Source: JAIBAC01 sp046331095 (lineage in GTDB: Bacteria > Actinomycetota > Acidimicrobiia > UBA2766). Taken from it: DNA of 64,000 bases. The DNA lies in contig JAXLRM010000004.1 in assembly GCA_046331095.1 (NCBI GenBank), forward strand, positions 806,001 to 870,000, given 5' to 3'. Shown one piece after another: positions 1 to 9,271 of the stretch (the stretch's first letter is position 1; every line of letters starts with the position of its first letter). Both the position numbers and the translations under genes were made by a program. A model generated the notes under the pieces. That model saw nothing but the letters and a program-made list of their open reading frames with translations. It ran no database searches and was not told the origin of the DNA.

Positions 1-1443
1 GTCGCCACGGCCGTGTCCCTGACGGTCTTCGCCGGCCTGCTCGCCGCGCGCCGCACCTTCGACGTCGCCGGCGACCGCCTCTCGGTCGGCAGGTGCGTCC
101 GCGTCGGATCCATGTACTTCGGGGCTGTGGTGGTCTACGGCCTCGTCATGCTCTGGGTGATGCGCAACAACCTCGACCCCGACCCGACGTTCACGGGCAT
201 GTTGCGCACCGTGATCTCGGGCCTCGTCGGCGCCGACGGGGCCTACGAGTACTCGCGTTCGTTCTGGCCGGCCCTGTTCGAGCTGTCCCTGGTCCTGCTC
301 GGAACCGCCGGCGGGGTGATCGTCGCGGTCATGCTGTTCCGCCCTTACGTCCATCGCCACCGCCACGACCCCGGCGCCTACGCCCGCGCCCGCGACCTGG
401 TGGAGCGTTTCGGCGACGGCACGCTCAGCTACTTCGCACTGCGTGACGGCAAGACCCACTTCTTCTCGAGCGACGGGCGCGCCATGATCGCCTACTGCTA
501 TCGCGGCGGGTACGCGCTGGCATCGGGCGACCCCGTCGGCCATCGGGACTCGATAGCGCTGGTGGTCGACGAGTTCCTCGCCATGTGCGCCGAGCACGGC
601 TGGGGAGTCGCGGTCCTTGCTGCCCGCGAGCAGGACGCGGAGATGTACGCGAGCCGGGGGCTGCACGCCTACTACCTCGGCGACGAGGCCATCGTGGACT
701 GCGAGCGCTTCACCCTCGTGGGCAGGCAGATCCGCAAGGTGCGCCAGTCGGTACACCGCCTCGAGAAGGCCGGATACACCTTCGAGATCATCGACGCGGC
801 GCGTGCCGCGAACCTGAGCTCCGACTTCGCACGTGTCACGCGCAAGTGGCAGGGCAAGGCACCCGACCGCGGCTTCACGATGGCGCTCGGTCGCTTCGCC
901 GGCGCGGACGACGGCGGGTGCCTGGTGGCCGTCGCACGCGATGACGGCGGCGTCGCACGTGGCTTCCTGCACCTCGTGCCCTTCGGCGGTGACAGTCCCG
1001 GGTACTCGCTGGACGCGATGCGACGCGATCCCGATTCGCCCAACGGACTCATGGAGTACATGGTCGTCGAGTGCATCAACGACCTGCGAGCAAGGGGCGC
1101 CTCACGCCTGTCGTTGAACTTCGCCGCGTTCGCGCGCCTGCTCCACGCGGACGCGGACCTGAGCGCGTTCCAGCGGCTTCAGAGGTGGGTGGTCCTGCGG
1201 TTCAACCCGTACTTCCAGATCGAGTCGCTGTACGCGTTCAATCGCAAGTTCCTGCCCGAGTGGCAGTCACGCTGCGTCTACTACGACGACAGGTGGAACG
1301 CCGTGCGTGTGGGGGTCCTCTACGGCGAGGTCGAGACACTGGTCCACATACCCCCGTTGCGGCGTCTCGTGACCCCGTCGGTCCCTCGGGGGCGTGCCTC
1401 GCGTCGCCGCGCGGCCCACGGTCTCGCGGCCGGGGCGGACTGA
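1..1443 (+). CDS. DUF2156 / MprF C-terminal-like phosphatidylglycerol lysyltransferase family protein (5' partial)
   Basis: The frame is open to the left edge, so the gene probably begins upstream of the window; the first in-window start is GTG at 13. Two hydrophobic segments (near 100-180 and 265-330 nt) are followed by a soluble domain of about 340 residues with DUF2156 features, including an N-terminal LVERFGDGTLSYFAL stretch, GGYALASGDPVG and SLNFAAFARL. In the MprF/LysX family this acyltransferase-like domain moves an aminoacyl group from tRNA to a membrane lipid and the membrane part acts as flippase; many actinobacterial relatives have no proven substrate. The C-terminal about 20 residues are Arg/Ala-rich. 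Family assignment is fairly safe; the lipid substrate is unknown. Confidence 0.75.
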   Translation, partial: VATAVSLTVFAGLLAARRTFDVAGDRLSVGRCVRVGSMYFGAVVVYGLVMLWVMRNNLDPDPTFTGMLRTVISGLVGADGAYEYSRSFWPALFELSLVLLGTAGGVIVAVMLFRPYVHRHRHDPGAYARARDLVERFGDGTLSYFALRDGKTHFFSSDGRAMIAYCYRGGYALASGDPVGHRDSIALVVDEFLAMCAEHGWGVAVLAAREQDAEMYASRGLHAYYLGDEAIVDCERFTLVGRQIRKVRQSVHRLEKAGYTFEIIDAARAANLSSDFARVTRKWQGKAPDRGFTMALGRFAGADDGGCLVAVARDDGGVARGFLHLVPFGGDSPGYSLDAMRRDPDSPNGLMEYMVVECINDLRARGASRLSLNFAAFARLLHADADLSAFQRLQRWVVLRFNPYFQIESLYAFNRKFLPEWQSRCVYYDDRWNAVRVGVLYGEVETLVHIPPLRRLVTPSVPRGRASRRRAAHGLAAGAD

Positions 1444-1550
1444 CCGCGAGCAGCGGCTGCCGGGCGCCGCGGCTTTCTGTCACAGGCGATCCGTAACGTG
1501 GGTTCCGAGAGGGGATCCACCACGGTCTCCGTGACGGAAGAAGGTGCGAG

Positions 1551-1772
1551 ATGTACGCCACCGACGGCGGTTGCTCGACGATCGTGGACTGCGACCACTG
1601 CCCTGTCACCGGTACCGGCTGCGGTGACTGCCCGGTGGCGTTCCTGTTCGGGCGCGAGCCCGACGACGCGGTCGTCTACGACCACGCGACCGAGCGCGCC
1701 CTCCGGTTGCTGCGCGAAGGCGGCCTGCTCGACGAGGCCGGCGATCCCCGCCGGGTCACCGTCGCCGGTTGA
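1551..1772 (+). CDS. Small cysteine-rich conserved-type hypothetical protein
   Basis: This is a 73-residue protein starting with ATG, preceded by a purine-rich GAAGAAGG site at good spacing. Cysteines fall in the first 30 residues as C8, C14-x2-C17 and C24-x2-C27, a pattern that could bind zinc or an iron-sulfur cluster; the rest is charged (residues 37-73). I do not recognise the family. It stands alone between the DUF2156 gene and the Arg/Gly-tailed gene on the same strand. Confidence 0.5.
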   Translation: MYATDGGCSTIVDCDHCPVTGTGCGDCPVAFLFGREPDDAVVYDHATERALRLLREGGLLDEAGDPRRVTVAG

Positions 1773-1958
1773 TCGACTCCGAGGCGGCCGCACCCTGGGG
1801 CTTGGGGGCAAGCCGCGCTGAAGGGGCCAGGACCGCGAGCAGCTAGGCTTCGCCCACGTCGAGAGCTCGCCGCGTCGCGGTCGCCGGAGCCTATGCCCGA
1901 GTGCCGCCTGACGCCGAGGTCGCCTTTGCGAGAGCACGAATGAAATCTGTGAGGCATC

Positions 1959-2642
1959 GTGATACAGCTGCACGTCCTGGCCTTCGAGGGTGGCCAGTTG
2001 CTGCTCGCGGCCCATCCTGAGGCCGCGTCCGCCGGCTACAGCGTCGCCGTCGACGAGCAAGTCCTCGCGCTGCTCGGACCCGGTGGCGCGAACGCGGTGG
2101 GCGTCGTGTCGGACGCTGCCGTGGCCGAACCGGAACCGGAACCCGAGGCAGAGCCCGAGCCCGAGTTCGTCCTGCCCGAAGGCCCGCTCGAGGTCAGCTC
2201 GCCGTCGGAGGCCCTCGACGCGGCCCACGGCCTGTGGCTCGTGCGCGACGAGAACGAGGTGTCCCAGCTCCAGCTCCACGACGCCGTCCTCGCCAACCTC
2301 GAGAAGTGGAACGTGCGGATCGCGACCGAGATCCTCGACGAGGGCTGGTGGGTCACCAAGCTCGGTGACCGCGCGTGGCAGATCAGCTTCCGGTTCCTGT
2401 CGCGGGGTCGCATCCACGAGGCCGAGTGGGTCCTCGACACCGAGGACGCGCGGCTGACGCCCGAGAACCACTTCGCCGAGGTTCTCGCCTGGTGGAAGCC
2501 CGAGGCGGCGAAGCGATCGCGCAGGCGGCGGCGCTCGCGCTCGCGCGGCCGTGGTGGCCAGGGCGGCGGTGGTGGCCACGGCGGCGGCGGCGGCGGTGGC
2601 GGTCAGCGCTCCGGCCAGCGTGGCGGGCAACGCCGCGGCTGA
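1959..2642 (+). CDS. Hypothetical protein with Glu-Pro repeat and Arg/Gly-rich C-terminal tail
   Basis: The 227-residue protein starts at GTG with GAGG seven bases upstream. An N-terminal block of about 50 residues is followed by alternating Glu-Pro dipeptides (about residues 52-67), a central globular part rich in tryptophan (about 70-185), and a tail from about residue 186 made of Arg-Ser, Arg-Gly and poly-Gly. Such RG tails usually bind nucleic acid, so an RNA- or DNA-associated role is an inference. The stop lies 22 bp before the pimB-like start, so the two are probably co-transcribed. Base composition in the tail is extreme, but the frame is intact. Confidence 0.6.
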   Translation: MIQLHVLAFEGGQLLLAAHPEAASAGYSVAVDEQVLALLGPGGANAVGVVSDAAVAEPEPEPEAEPEPEFVLPEGPLEVSSPSEALDAAHGLWLVRDENEVSQLQLHDAVLANLEKWNVRIATEILDEGWWVTKLGDRAWQISFRFLSRGRIHEAEWVLDTEDARLTPENHFAEVLAWWKPEAAKRSRRRRRSRSRGRGGQGGGGGHGGGGGGGGQRSGQRGGQRRG

Positions 2643-2664
2643 GGTCCGCGGCAGCATCGGTCGG

Positions 2665-3825
2665 ATGTCTCCTCGCGTCCTCTTGGTGACCAACGACTTC
2701 CCCCCCAAGGTGGGCGGGATCCAGGTCGTCCAGGAGGAGTTGTGCGCCCGCCTCGATCCCGCGCGCCTGGCGGTCCTCGCGTCCGGTCATCCGGGTGCGG
2801 CCCGCTTCGACGCGTCGCTTCCGTACCGGGTGCGACGTGTCCGCGCCGAGACGCTGCTCCCGGGGCGGCACCTTGCTCGCGAGGTCGATCGCGCCTGCGA
2901 CCGCTTCGAGCCCGACGTCGTCGTGTTCGGGTCGGCACTTCCTCTCGGGTTGTTGCACGCAATCCCGCGCCGGCGCGGGATTCCCCATGCGGTCATGGTC
3001 TACGGTGCCGACGTGTCGGTGCCTGCCCGCCTCCCGGGGGCCCACACGGCGCTCCGGAGTGTCCTTGCCGCCGCGGACGGTGTCGTCGCGCTCGGCCCCT
3101 TCGTCGCGGCCGAGGTCCGCAAGGCGTGCCCGGCCATGCGCGCCCCGCTGCTCGAGATCTATCCCGGGGTCGACACCGACCGCTTCACACCCGGGCCCGC
3201 GTCGGTCGCGCGTCGCCGCCTCGGCCTCGATGCCGACCGCCCGACGATCACGAGCGTGAGCCGGCTCGTCCCGCGCAAGGGCATGCACCAACTCGTCGAG
3301 TCCGCGGCCCGCCTGCGGAGGCGCTTCCCCGATCTACAGGTGGCGATCGGTGGTACGGGGCGCGATCAGCGTCGGCTCGTGCGCAGGATCGGCCGCCTCG
3401 GCCTCGGCTCGACGGTGACCCTCCTCGGCCGCGTTCCCGACGACGCGCTCGCCGACCTGTACCGCGCCGGAGACGTGTGCACGATGTTGTGCCACGACCG
3501 CTGGCTCGGGATGGAGGCCGAGGGCTTCGGCATCGTCTTCGTGGAAGCTGCAGCCTGCGCGCGACCGGTGGTGGCGGGCCGTTCCGGTGGTGCCGCCGAC
3601 GCAGTCGCCGACGGGATCAACGGTGCCGTCGTGGACGCAACGGATCCCGCTGCCGTCGACTCCGCCCTCGCTTCCTACCTCGCCGATCCCGCCCTCGCGC
3701 GCCGTCACGGTGACGCCGGGCGCGAGCGTGCCGTCACCACGTTCAGGTGGGACGTCCAGGCGCCACGCTTCGCCGCTTGGCTGGCCGAGACGTTCCCGCC
3801 CGGTGCTGCGGTTACCATCGACTGA
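2665..3825 (+). CDS. pimB: GT4 glycosyltransferase, PimB-like phosphatidylinositol mannosyltransferase
   Basis: The protein has 386 residues from the ATG at 2665. The frame is open further upstream, but that part is a low-complexity Ala/Val run overlapping the previous gene. The N-terminus (LLVTNDFPPKVGGIQ) is the nucleotide-sugar glycosyltransferase GT-B start seen in actinobacterial PimB. The C-terminal half has SRLVPRKGMHQLVE and EGFGIVFVEAAACARPVV, the EX7E-type donor site of GT4 enzymes. PimB adds the second mannose of phosphatidylinositol mannosides at the cytoplasmic membrane. An acyl-CoA synthetase, SRPBCC protein and ArsA-like ATPase follow, as I recall for mycobacteria, which supports the call. 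Exact acceptor specificity is inferred. Confidence 0.75.
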   Translation: MSPRVLLVTNDFPPKVGGIQVVQEELCARLDPARLAVLASGHPGAARFDASLPYRVRRVRAETLLPGRHLAREVDRACDRFEPDVVVFGSALPLGLLHAIPRRRGIPHAVMVYGADVSVPARLPGAHTALRSVLAAADGVVALGPFVAAEVRKACPAMRAPLLEIYPGVDTDRFTPGPASVARRRLGLDADRPTITSVSRLVPRKGMHQLVESAARLRRRFPDLQVAIGGTGRDQRRLVRRIGRLGLGSTVTLLGRVPDDALADLYRAGDVCTMLCHDRWLGMEAEGFGIVFVEAAACARPVVAGRSGGAADAVADGINGAVVDATDPAAVDSALASYLADPALARRHGDAGRERAVTTFRWDVQAPRFAAWLAETFPPGAAVTID

Positions 3826-3849
3826 GTTCCCCGAGTCGGAGGACGGGAC

Positions 3850-5622
3850 ATGGGCGCAACCATCATCGACACGTTCAACTCCAGGGCCGCCGAACTCGGT
3901 GACGCTCCGGCCCTGCGGACCAAGGTCGCAAAGGGGGACTGGTCGGTGCGAACGTGGACCGACTACGCGCGTGAGGTCCGCAGCCTCGCGTGCTGGCTCG
4001 CAGATGCCGGAGCCGGCCCCGGTGTCGGCGTCGCCGTGCTGTCGGGCAACCGTGCCGAGTACCACGTGACGGACCTCGCCGCGATCGCGACGGGCGCCGT
4101 CGCCGTGCCGATCTACCACTCGAACTCGCCCGATCAGGTCCGCTACGTGCTCGACCACTCCGACGCCTCGGTCGTGTTCGTGGAGAACGCCGCACAAGCG
4201 GCCAAGGTCGCCAAGATCCGCGACGAGCTGCCCAAGCTCGAGACCGTGATCACCTTCACCGACGGCGAGGCCGACCACACCTACGCCGAGGTCGTCGAGC
4301 GCGGGGCCGAGATCGACGCTGCGGACCGCTCCCGTTACGAGGAGCTCTGCAAGCGGGCGGGCCCCGAGGACGCTGCCTGCTACATCTACACCTCCGGCAC
4401 CACCGGCCCGCCCAAGGGCGCGATCATCAGCCACGCCAACGTGGTCTGGACCGGCGACAGCCTCGGCAAGGTCGTCCCGATGAACTCGCCGCGGTTCATC
4501 TCGTTCCTCCCGCTCGCCCACATCGCCGAGCGCATGGTCAGCCACTACGGCCAGATCTTCTTCAGGGGCGAGACGTGGTTCGGCGGTGGCATCGACACGC
4601 TGAGGGACGATCTCGCCGACGTGCGGCCCACGGTGTTCTTCGCGGTCCCGCGTGTCTTCGAGAAGTTCGAGGCCGCGATCCGCGACCGCTTCGCGAGCCT
4701 CGAGGGCATACAGGGCAAGCTTGCGAAGCGCGCGCTCGAGGCCGGCACACGCGTCGTGCAGGCCGAGTTCGACGGCGTCTCCGCGCCGCTCGCCGACAGG
4801 ATCCTGCACCCGCTGTTGGACAAGCTCGTGTCGGCGAAGCTGCGCGCACAGGTCGGCTTCGACGCAGCCACCGCGATCATCTCGGGAGCAGCACCGATCA
4901 CGACCGAGACGCTCGTGTTCTTCCATGCCCTCGGCCTGCCGATCGCCGAGGTCTACGGCCAGACCGAGGACTGCGGGCCGACGACGCTGAACCCGCCGGG
5001 GCGGGTCAGGATCGGCACCGTCGGCCCGCCGATCCCCGGCGAGGAGGTCAAGATCGCCGACGACGGCGAGATCCTCGTGCGCGGCGGCAACGTCTTCGTG
5101 GGTTACTTCAAGAACCCCGAGGCGACGGCCGACACGCTCGTCGACGGGTGGCTCTACACCGGCGACCTCGGCGAGTTCGACTCCGAGGGCTACCTGCGCA
5201 TCGTCGGGCGCAAGAAGGACCTGATCATCACCGCCGGCGGCAAGAACGTCTCGCCCCAGAACCTCGAGTCGGGGCTCAAGGCGCATCCGCTCGTGAGCCA
5301 GGCGGTCGTGATCGGGGACCGGCGCAAGTTCCTGTCCGCGCTCATCACCCTCGACGCCGACGCGGTGGCCGTGTGGGCCGAGCGCGAGGGCCTCGACCCC
5401 GACCCCGCGAAGCTCGCGGACGAGCCGAAGCTCCTCGCCGTGTTGCAGTCGCTCGTCGACGATGTGAACGCGACCGTCTCCAAGACCGAGGGGATCAAGA
5501 AGTTCCGCGTGCTGGCCCACGACTTCACCCAGGACGCCGGCGAGGTGACGCCCACCTTGAAGGTGAGGCGCCATCGCGTCGAGGAGAACTACGCCGACGC
5601 CATCGAGGCCATGTACGAGTGA
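3850..5622 (+). CDS. fadD15: Long-chain fatty-acid--CoA ligase (FadD15-like)
   Basis: The 590-residue AMP-forming ligase starts at ATG with GGAGG about 7 bases upstream. The adenylate-forming P-loop YIYTSGTTGPPKGAI is at residues 178-192. GQTEDCGP, the YTGDLG motif and the GRKKDLIITAGGKNVSPQNLE hinge region follow in normal order. Length and motif spacing match bacterial long-chain acyl-CoA synthetases of the FadD15 group. It activates fatty acids to acyl-CoA via acyl-AMP. It lies 24 bp after the pimB-like gene and shares a GTGA overlap with the SRPBCC gene, so a lipid-assembly operon is likely. Confidence 0.88.
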   Translation: MGATIIDTFNSRAAELGDAPALRTKVAKGDWSVRTWTDYAREVRSLACWLADAGAGPGVGVAVLSGNRAEYHVTDLAAIATGAVAVPIYHSNSPDQVRYVLDHSDASVVFVENAAQAAKVAKIRDELPKLETVITFTDGEADHTYAEVVERGAEIDAADRSRYEELCKRAGPEDAACYIYTSGTTGPPKGAIISHANVVWTGDSLGKVVPMNSPRFISFLPLAHIAERMVSHYGQIFFRGETWFGGGIDTLRDDLADVRPTVFFAVPRVFEKFEAAIRDRFASLEGIQGKLAKRALEAGTRVVQAEFDGVSAPLADRILHPLLDKLVSAKLRAQVGFDAATAIISGAAPITTETLVFFHALGLPIAEVYGQTEDCGPTTLNPPGRVRIGTVGPPIPGEEVKIADDGEILVRGGNVFVGYFKNPEATADTLVDGWLYTGDLGEFDSEGYLRIVGRKKDLIITAGGKNVSPQNLESGLKAHPLVSQAVVIGDRRKFLSALITLDADAVAVWAEREGLDPDPAKLADEPKLLAVLQSLVDDVNATVSKTEGIKKFRVLAHDFTQDAGEVTPTLKVRRHRVEENYADAIEAMYE

Positions 5623-6149
5623 TCGACCTCGGCGACCCTCTCCACGCCGCCGACACGGGCTTCGTCCGTGCTGGGTCCGCCGACGTCTTCGCCCTCCTCG
5701 CCGACCCCTACGGCTACCCGGCGTTCTGGCCGGCGCTGCGCACGCTCGACCACAAGGTGGGCCGTCGCGGCGACGGCGGCGTCGAGCTCGCCGTCGGCGA
5801 CAGGTGGCGGATCCGGGCACTGTTCGGTGCCGGCGGGATCGACGTCGAGGCCGAGGTGAGCGACCTGCGCAGCGCCGGGGAGGACCATCACGTCTGGATG
5901 GACTGGCGCGGCCACCTCGACCCGTTCGTGGGCTTCGCGCTGAAGCAGCGGGTCCTGGAGGCCGAGACCGAATGGTGGGTGCGTCCCTGGCCGGTGGCGG
6001 GAGCCGCCGCCCGGGGGAGCCTGGTCACGTTGTTCTGGCGCGTGCGATCGGTGCCGCTGCGGTCTCAGCAGCGTCTCCTGGCGCAGCTCCGACGGCTCGG
6101 CTGGCGCGGCATCCACGGCATCAAGTGCGAGTTGGAGAGACCTCGATGA
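5619..6149 (+). CDS. SRPBCC (START-like) family protein
   Basis: The 176-residue protein begins at GTG overlapping the ligase stop codon (GTGA), which indicates translational coupling. It has the helix-grip pattern of polyketide cyclase/START-like proteins: an N-terminal helix with ADVFALLADPYGYPAFWPAL, alternating strands, and a long C-terminal helix. These proteins bind hydrophobic ligands; the ligand here is unknown. Its position between an acyl-CoA ligase and membrane proteins suggests lipid handling. The next gene overlaps by ATGA. Confidence 0.7.
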   Translation: MIDLGDPLHAADTGFVRAGSADVFALLADPYGYPAFWPALRTLDHKVGRRGDGGVELAVGDRWRIRALFGAGGIDVEAEVSDLRSAGEDHHVWMDWRGHLDPFVGFALKQRVLEAETEWWVRPWPVAGAAARGSLVTLFWRVRSVPLRSQQRLLAQLRRLGWRGIHGIKCELERPR

Positions 6150-6922
6150 ACTGTCCGGCATGTGGAGCGCGCACTGCCGAAGGCGCGCAGTGGTGCGGGC
6201 TCTGTCACCAGCCCCTCCGGGCGGTGCACGAAGCAGCCGCGACCACCGCGCCCGCCGCCGCGGCCACATTCGACCCTGCGACGCTCGCGGCCGCCGAACG
6301 GGCGTGGGAGGCACTTTCCGGCCCCGGCGACGAACCCCCGGCCGCCCCCGCTTCGGAGCCCCGCGTCGCACAGGAGACCGGCCGCTTTCTGGGCGAGCAC
6401 CAGATGGTCCTGCTCGACTCGGGCGAACGTGGATGGGTGTGCCGTCTGTGCGCTCACGTCCAGGCACTGACCGAGGCCACGTGCCCGGCGTGCGGCACCT
6501 CGTTGTTCTCGATCGAGACCGAGAGGGAGCGCCGCCCCACCGGCACCCCGGCGGCGGCGCTGCTGTGGTCGATCGTGCCCGGTGGTGGTCAGTGGTACCT
6601 GGGGCTGCGGGCGCAGGCGCTCGCCCGCGCGTCGCTCATCCTGCTCTCCCTCGCCGCCGCGATCAGCTTCCCGGCCCGAGGGGCGCTCGGGGCGCTCCGC
6701 CTCGCCACCGCGATGCTGTGCGCGTTGTTGTGGATCGTGTCCGCCATCGACGCGCGTGCCGTCGCGCGCCAGGGTCCCGGCGCGGCCCTCCTCACCGACA
6801 GGCGTCTGATGTGGGTGGCGATGGGGGTCACGGTGCTGCTCGTCGGCGCGGTGATCCTCGCGTTGCTGATGGGCACCGTGTCAGGAGGGGCCGGCACCGC
6901 CGGTGGCGTCGCAGGTGGCTGA
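6146..6922 (+). CDS. Membrane protein with two N-terminal zinc ribbons
   Basis: The 258-residue protein starts at ATG overlapping the previous stop by 4 bp. The N-terminus has CPACG (residues 3-7) and CGLCH (17-21), forming one zinc ribbon; a second is CRLC...CPACG near residues 98-117. Three hydrophobic segments follow from about residue 135, the first containing IVPGGGQWYLG, a motif like that of TM2-type small membrane proteins. An Ala/Pro-rich linker joins the ribbons. Function is unknown; the operon position suggests an envelope-lipid role. Confidence 0.6.
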   Translation: MNCPACGARTAEGAQWCGLCHQPLRAVHEAAATTAPAAAATFDPATLAAAERAWEALSGPGDEPPAAPASEPRVAQETGRFLGEHQMVLLDSGERGWVCRLCAHVQALTEATCPACGTSLFSIETERERRPTGTPAAALLWSIVPGGGQWYLGLRAQALARASLILLSLAAAISFPARGALGALRLATAMLCALLWIVSAIDARAVARQGPGAALLTDRRLMWVAMGVTVLLVGAVILALLMGTVSGGAGTAGGVAGG

Positions 6923-7409
6923 ATCGGACCCCGGCGACGGCGTCGACATGATCGCCCCGCCGGCCGTCGGCGGCGACCTGATCTGCCACGTCACCGTCGT
7001 CATGACGGCGGTCTTCTGCCTGGCGTCGTTCACGGCACTGTGGGTGCCGTCGCTGCGCGGTGCCTACGTGTGGGTCTGTCTCGCCTGGTTCGCGGTCGGG
7101 ACCGTCGCCTTCGTGGCCGCGATCGTGCTCGCCGGCGCGCGGGCACTGCACGACGACGTCGGTGTGCGCTCGAGCGGACTCTTCCTCGCCGGGTTCGCGC
7201 CGCCGAAGCTGCGGTTGCGGTTCCGGGTCGCGATGGCCGTCACGGTGGTGGTTGCGGTCGTGACCGCATTGGCGAGCTCGAACCCCTCGCCGCTCGTGAT
7301 CGACATCCCTGCGATGGCGTACGGGATCCTCGTGCCGATCCTGCCCTTCGCCCTCGCCGGTGTCCACGGGGCGCGTTACTGTCCGTGGCCGGTCCGCCGC
7401 GGAGGCTGA
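6903..7409 (+). CDS. Hypothetical four-helix membrane protein
   Basis: The 168-residue frame starts at GTG inside the end of the previous gene (20-bp overlap); a GTG at 6915 is an alternative. Hydrophobic segments lie at about residues 28-48, 55-80, 110-125 and 135-155, so it is probably a polytopic inner-membrane protein. No recognisable motif is visible. Its placement between the zinc-ribbon protein and the ArsA-like ATPase makes it a candidate partner in the same operon. Confidence 0.5.
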   Translation: MASQVAESDPGDGVDMIAPPAVGGDLICHVTVVMTAVFCLASFTALWVPSLRGAYVWVCLAWFAVGTVAFVAAIVLAGARALHDDVGVRSSGLFLAGFAPPKLRLRFRVAMAVTVVVAVVTALASSNPSPLVIDIPAMAYGILVPILPFALAGVHGARYCPWPVRRGG

Positions 7410-7499
7410 CCCCGGAGCCGCCGAGGCCGCTTCCGACATCGGCGTCCGCGCAGGCCCCGTCCTATGCTCACCCGCGGTTTCGGCAAGGAAGTGGGCGCG

Positions 7500-8684
7500 G
7501 TGCGAATCGTCCTGTTCAGCGGCAAAGGTGGCGTCGGCAAGACGACGACCGCAGCCGCGACCGCCGTGCGTGCGGCGGACGCGGGTCGATCGGTCCTGGC
7601 GATCTCGACCGATCCCGCGCACAGCCTCGCGGACGCTTTCGGCGTCCCCCTCGGCGACGCGCCCGAGCTGGTCGTGGGCGATCTCTGGGGTGTGCAGGTG
7701 GATGCACAGCGACGCCTCGAGGAGGACTGGGCCCAGATCCAGGCCTACCTCATGGAGGTGCTCGACTTCTCCGGCGTCGGAGGCCTCGAAGCCGAAGAGC
7801 TCACGGTGTTCCCGGGCATGGACGAGCTCTTCGCTCTCGCCGACATCAAGGACTACGCCGACAGCGGCGAGTTCGACCTGATCGTCGTCGACTGCGCCCC
7901 GACCGCGGAGACGATCCGGCTCCTGAGCCTCCCCGACGTGTTGAGCTGGGCGATGGAGCGGCTCTTCCCGGCAGGCCGCCGCCTCGCTCGCATCGCACGG
8001 CCGGTCTGGAACCGCCTGCCCAACCTGCCCGAGATCGCCGGCGACGAGGTGTTCGGCCTCGTCGAGGACCTCTACGCACGCCTCGAGTCGGTACGTGAGC
8101 TGCTCAGCGACGGCGAGACCTCGAGCGTGCGCCTCGTGCTCAACGCCGAGCGCATGGTCATCGCCGAAGCGCAGCGCATGTACACGTACCTGTCGCTGTT
8201 CGGCTACCGGGTGGACGCTGCCGTGGTCAACCGGTTGATCCCCGACGAGGTGTCCGACCCCTACTTCGCGGCATGGAAGCAGCAGCAGGCGGGTTACCTC
8301 GAGGAGATCGCGGCCACGTTCGACCCGCTCGCGGTGCTGCGCTCGCGTCTGTTCGAGACCGAGGTCTGCGGCATCGACGGCCTGCGTGCGTTCGCGGACG
8401 AGCTCTACGCGCAAGCGGATCCACTCGATTCCCCGGTTGCCGAGAACCCGATGCGGGTCTACACCGACGGAGCCGACTTCGTGGTCTCGGTGCTGCTGCC
8501 CTTCGTCGACCGCGGCGACGTCGACGTGGTCCGCAAGCAGGACCAGCTCTTCCTCACGGTGGGCCCGTACAAGCGCATCATGTTGCTGCCCCCGAGCCTG
8601 GGTCGTCGCGACGTAGTCGGCGCCGGTCTCGCCGGCGACCGCCTCGAGATCCGATTCGGGAGCGCCGATGCTGCGTCTGCCTGA
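7500..8684 (+). CDS. ArsA-like P-loop ATPase
   Basis: The 394-residue protein is read from GTG 7500, preceded by AAGGAAG at about 8 bases; an ATG at 7464 in the same frame lacks a good site. The deviant Walker A motif SGKGGVGKTT sits near residue 6, followed by STDPAHSLADAFG (switch I-like) and DLIVVDCAPTAETIRLL (Walker B/switch II). These are the hallmarks of ArsA/GET3-type ATPases. Actinobacterial members occur beside pimB-fadD15 genes and are not tied to arsenic efflux. The C-terminal part has a small beta-rich extension (about residues 315-390). The partner is unknown. It overlaps the next start by 17 bp. Confidence 0.8.
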   Translation: MRIVLFSGKGGVGKTTTAAATAVRAADAGRSVLAISTDPAHSLADAFGVPLGDAPELVVGDLWGVQVDAQRRLEEDWAQIQAYLMEVLDFSGVGGLEAEELTVFPGMDELFALADIKDYADSGEFDLIVVDCAPTAETIRLLSLPDVLSWAMERLFPAGRRLARIARPVWNRLPNLPEIAGDEVFGLVEDLYARLESVRELLSDGETSSVRLVLNAERMVIAEAQRMYTYLSLFGYRVDAAVVNRLIPDEVSDPYFAAWKQQQAGYLEEIAATFDPLAVLRSRLFETEVCGIDGLRAFADELYAQADPLDSPVAENPMRVYTDGADFVVSVLLPFVDRGDVDVVRKQDQLFLTVGPYKRIMLLPPSLGRRDVVGAGLAGDRLEIRFGSADAASA

Positions 8685-9237
8685 CCCCGAGTCCGAACGG
8701 ACAGCGGCACAGCCGGCACGGCGGGGTCCGGGGCGCTCCGCCGCGAAGGCTGCCGGCAGCGCCCGCAGGAAGCCGGTGGTCCACCAGGTCCCCGACCTCG
8801 ATCCCGACCCCGGACCAGCGCTCGCGCCAACCCCCGTCGACCGGGCGCCCGCCGCCGACGCTGCCGGGGCTGCACGCAACCCGCTGTTCCGTGCGATCGA
8901 CGGGGGACTCGCCGACCCCGACCCAGAGGAGGCCCCCAGGCCACGCCGGGGAAGTGCGCGCAGGGCGCGCCCCGCTGCCACGGCGAGGCGGGTGACCGGC
9001 GCACGCAGCCCGCGGCCGGATGCCGACGCCGGCGAACGCCTCCGACCCGAGTGCTACGGCTGCCCCGTCGGTCTCGCGTTCGGAACGGTCCGCGAGGCGT
9101 CCCCCGAGACTCTCGACCACCTCGTTGCCGCGTCGCGGGAGCTGGTCTCGGCCGCGCGCAGCGTGATGGAGGCGCTCGAGGTGAACCTCGACCGGCACTC
9201 GCGGCGGGCCCCGGTTCAGCACATCGAGCTCGACTGA
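8668..9237 (+). CDS. Hypothetical protein following ArsA-like ATPase
   Basis: The 189-residue frame starts at ATG inside the ATPase end. The first 120 residues are Pro/Ala/Arg-rich and probably disordered. The conserved-looking part is the C-terminus: ECYGCPVGLAFGTVREA (one Cys-x2-Cys pair), then an amphipathic helix VAASRELVSAARSVMEAL. Streptomycetes and mycobacteria carry a hypothetical gene at the same place, as far as I recall; no function is known. Confidence 0.55.
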   Translation: MLRLPDPESERTAAQPARRGPGRSAAKAAGSARRKPVVHQVPDLDPDPGPALAPTPVDRAPAADAAGAARNPLFRAIDGGLADPDPEEAPRPRRGSARRARPAATARRVTGARSPRPDADAGERLRPECYGCPVGLAFGTVREASPETLDHLVAASRELVSAARSVMEALEVNLDRHSRRAPVQHIELD

Positions 9238-9271
9238 GCGCGCGTCCCTGTGGCCGTGTCCGGAGGCGAAC

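Noticed and set aside
3334..5820. Long open frame on the - strand (828 codons) opposite the acyl-CoA ligase
   Set aside because: It is antisense to a gene with all adenylate-forming motifs; long antisense frames are expected at this GC content, and its product is low-complexity and matches no family.
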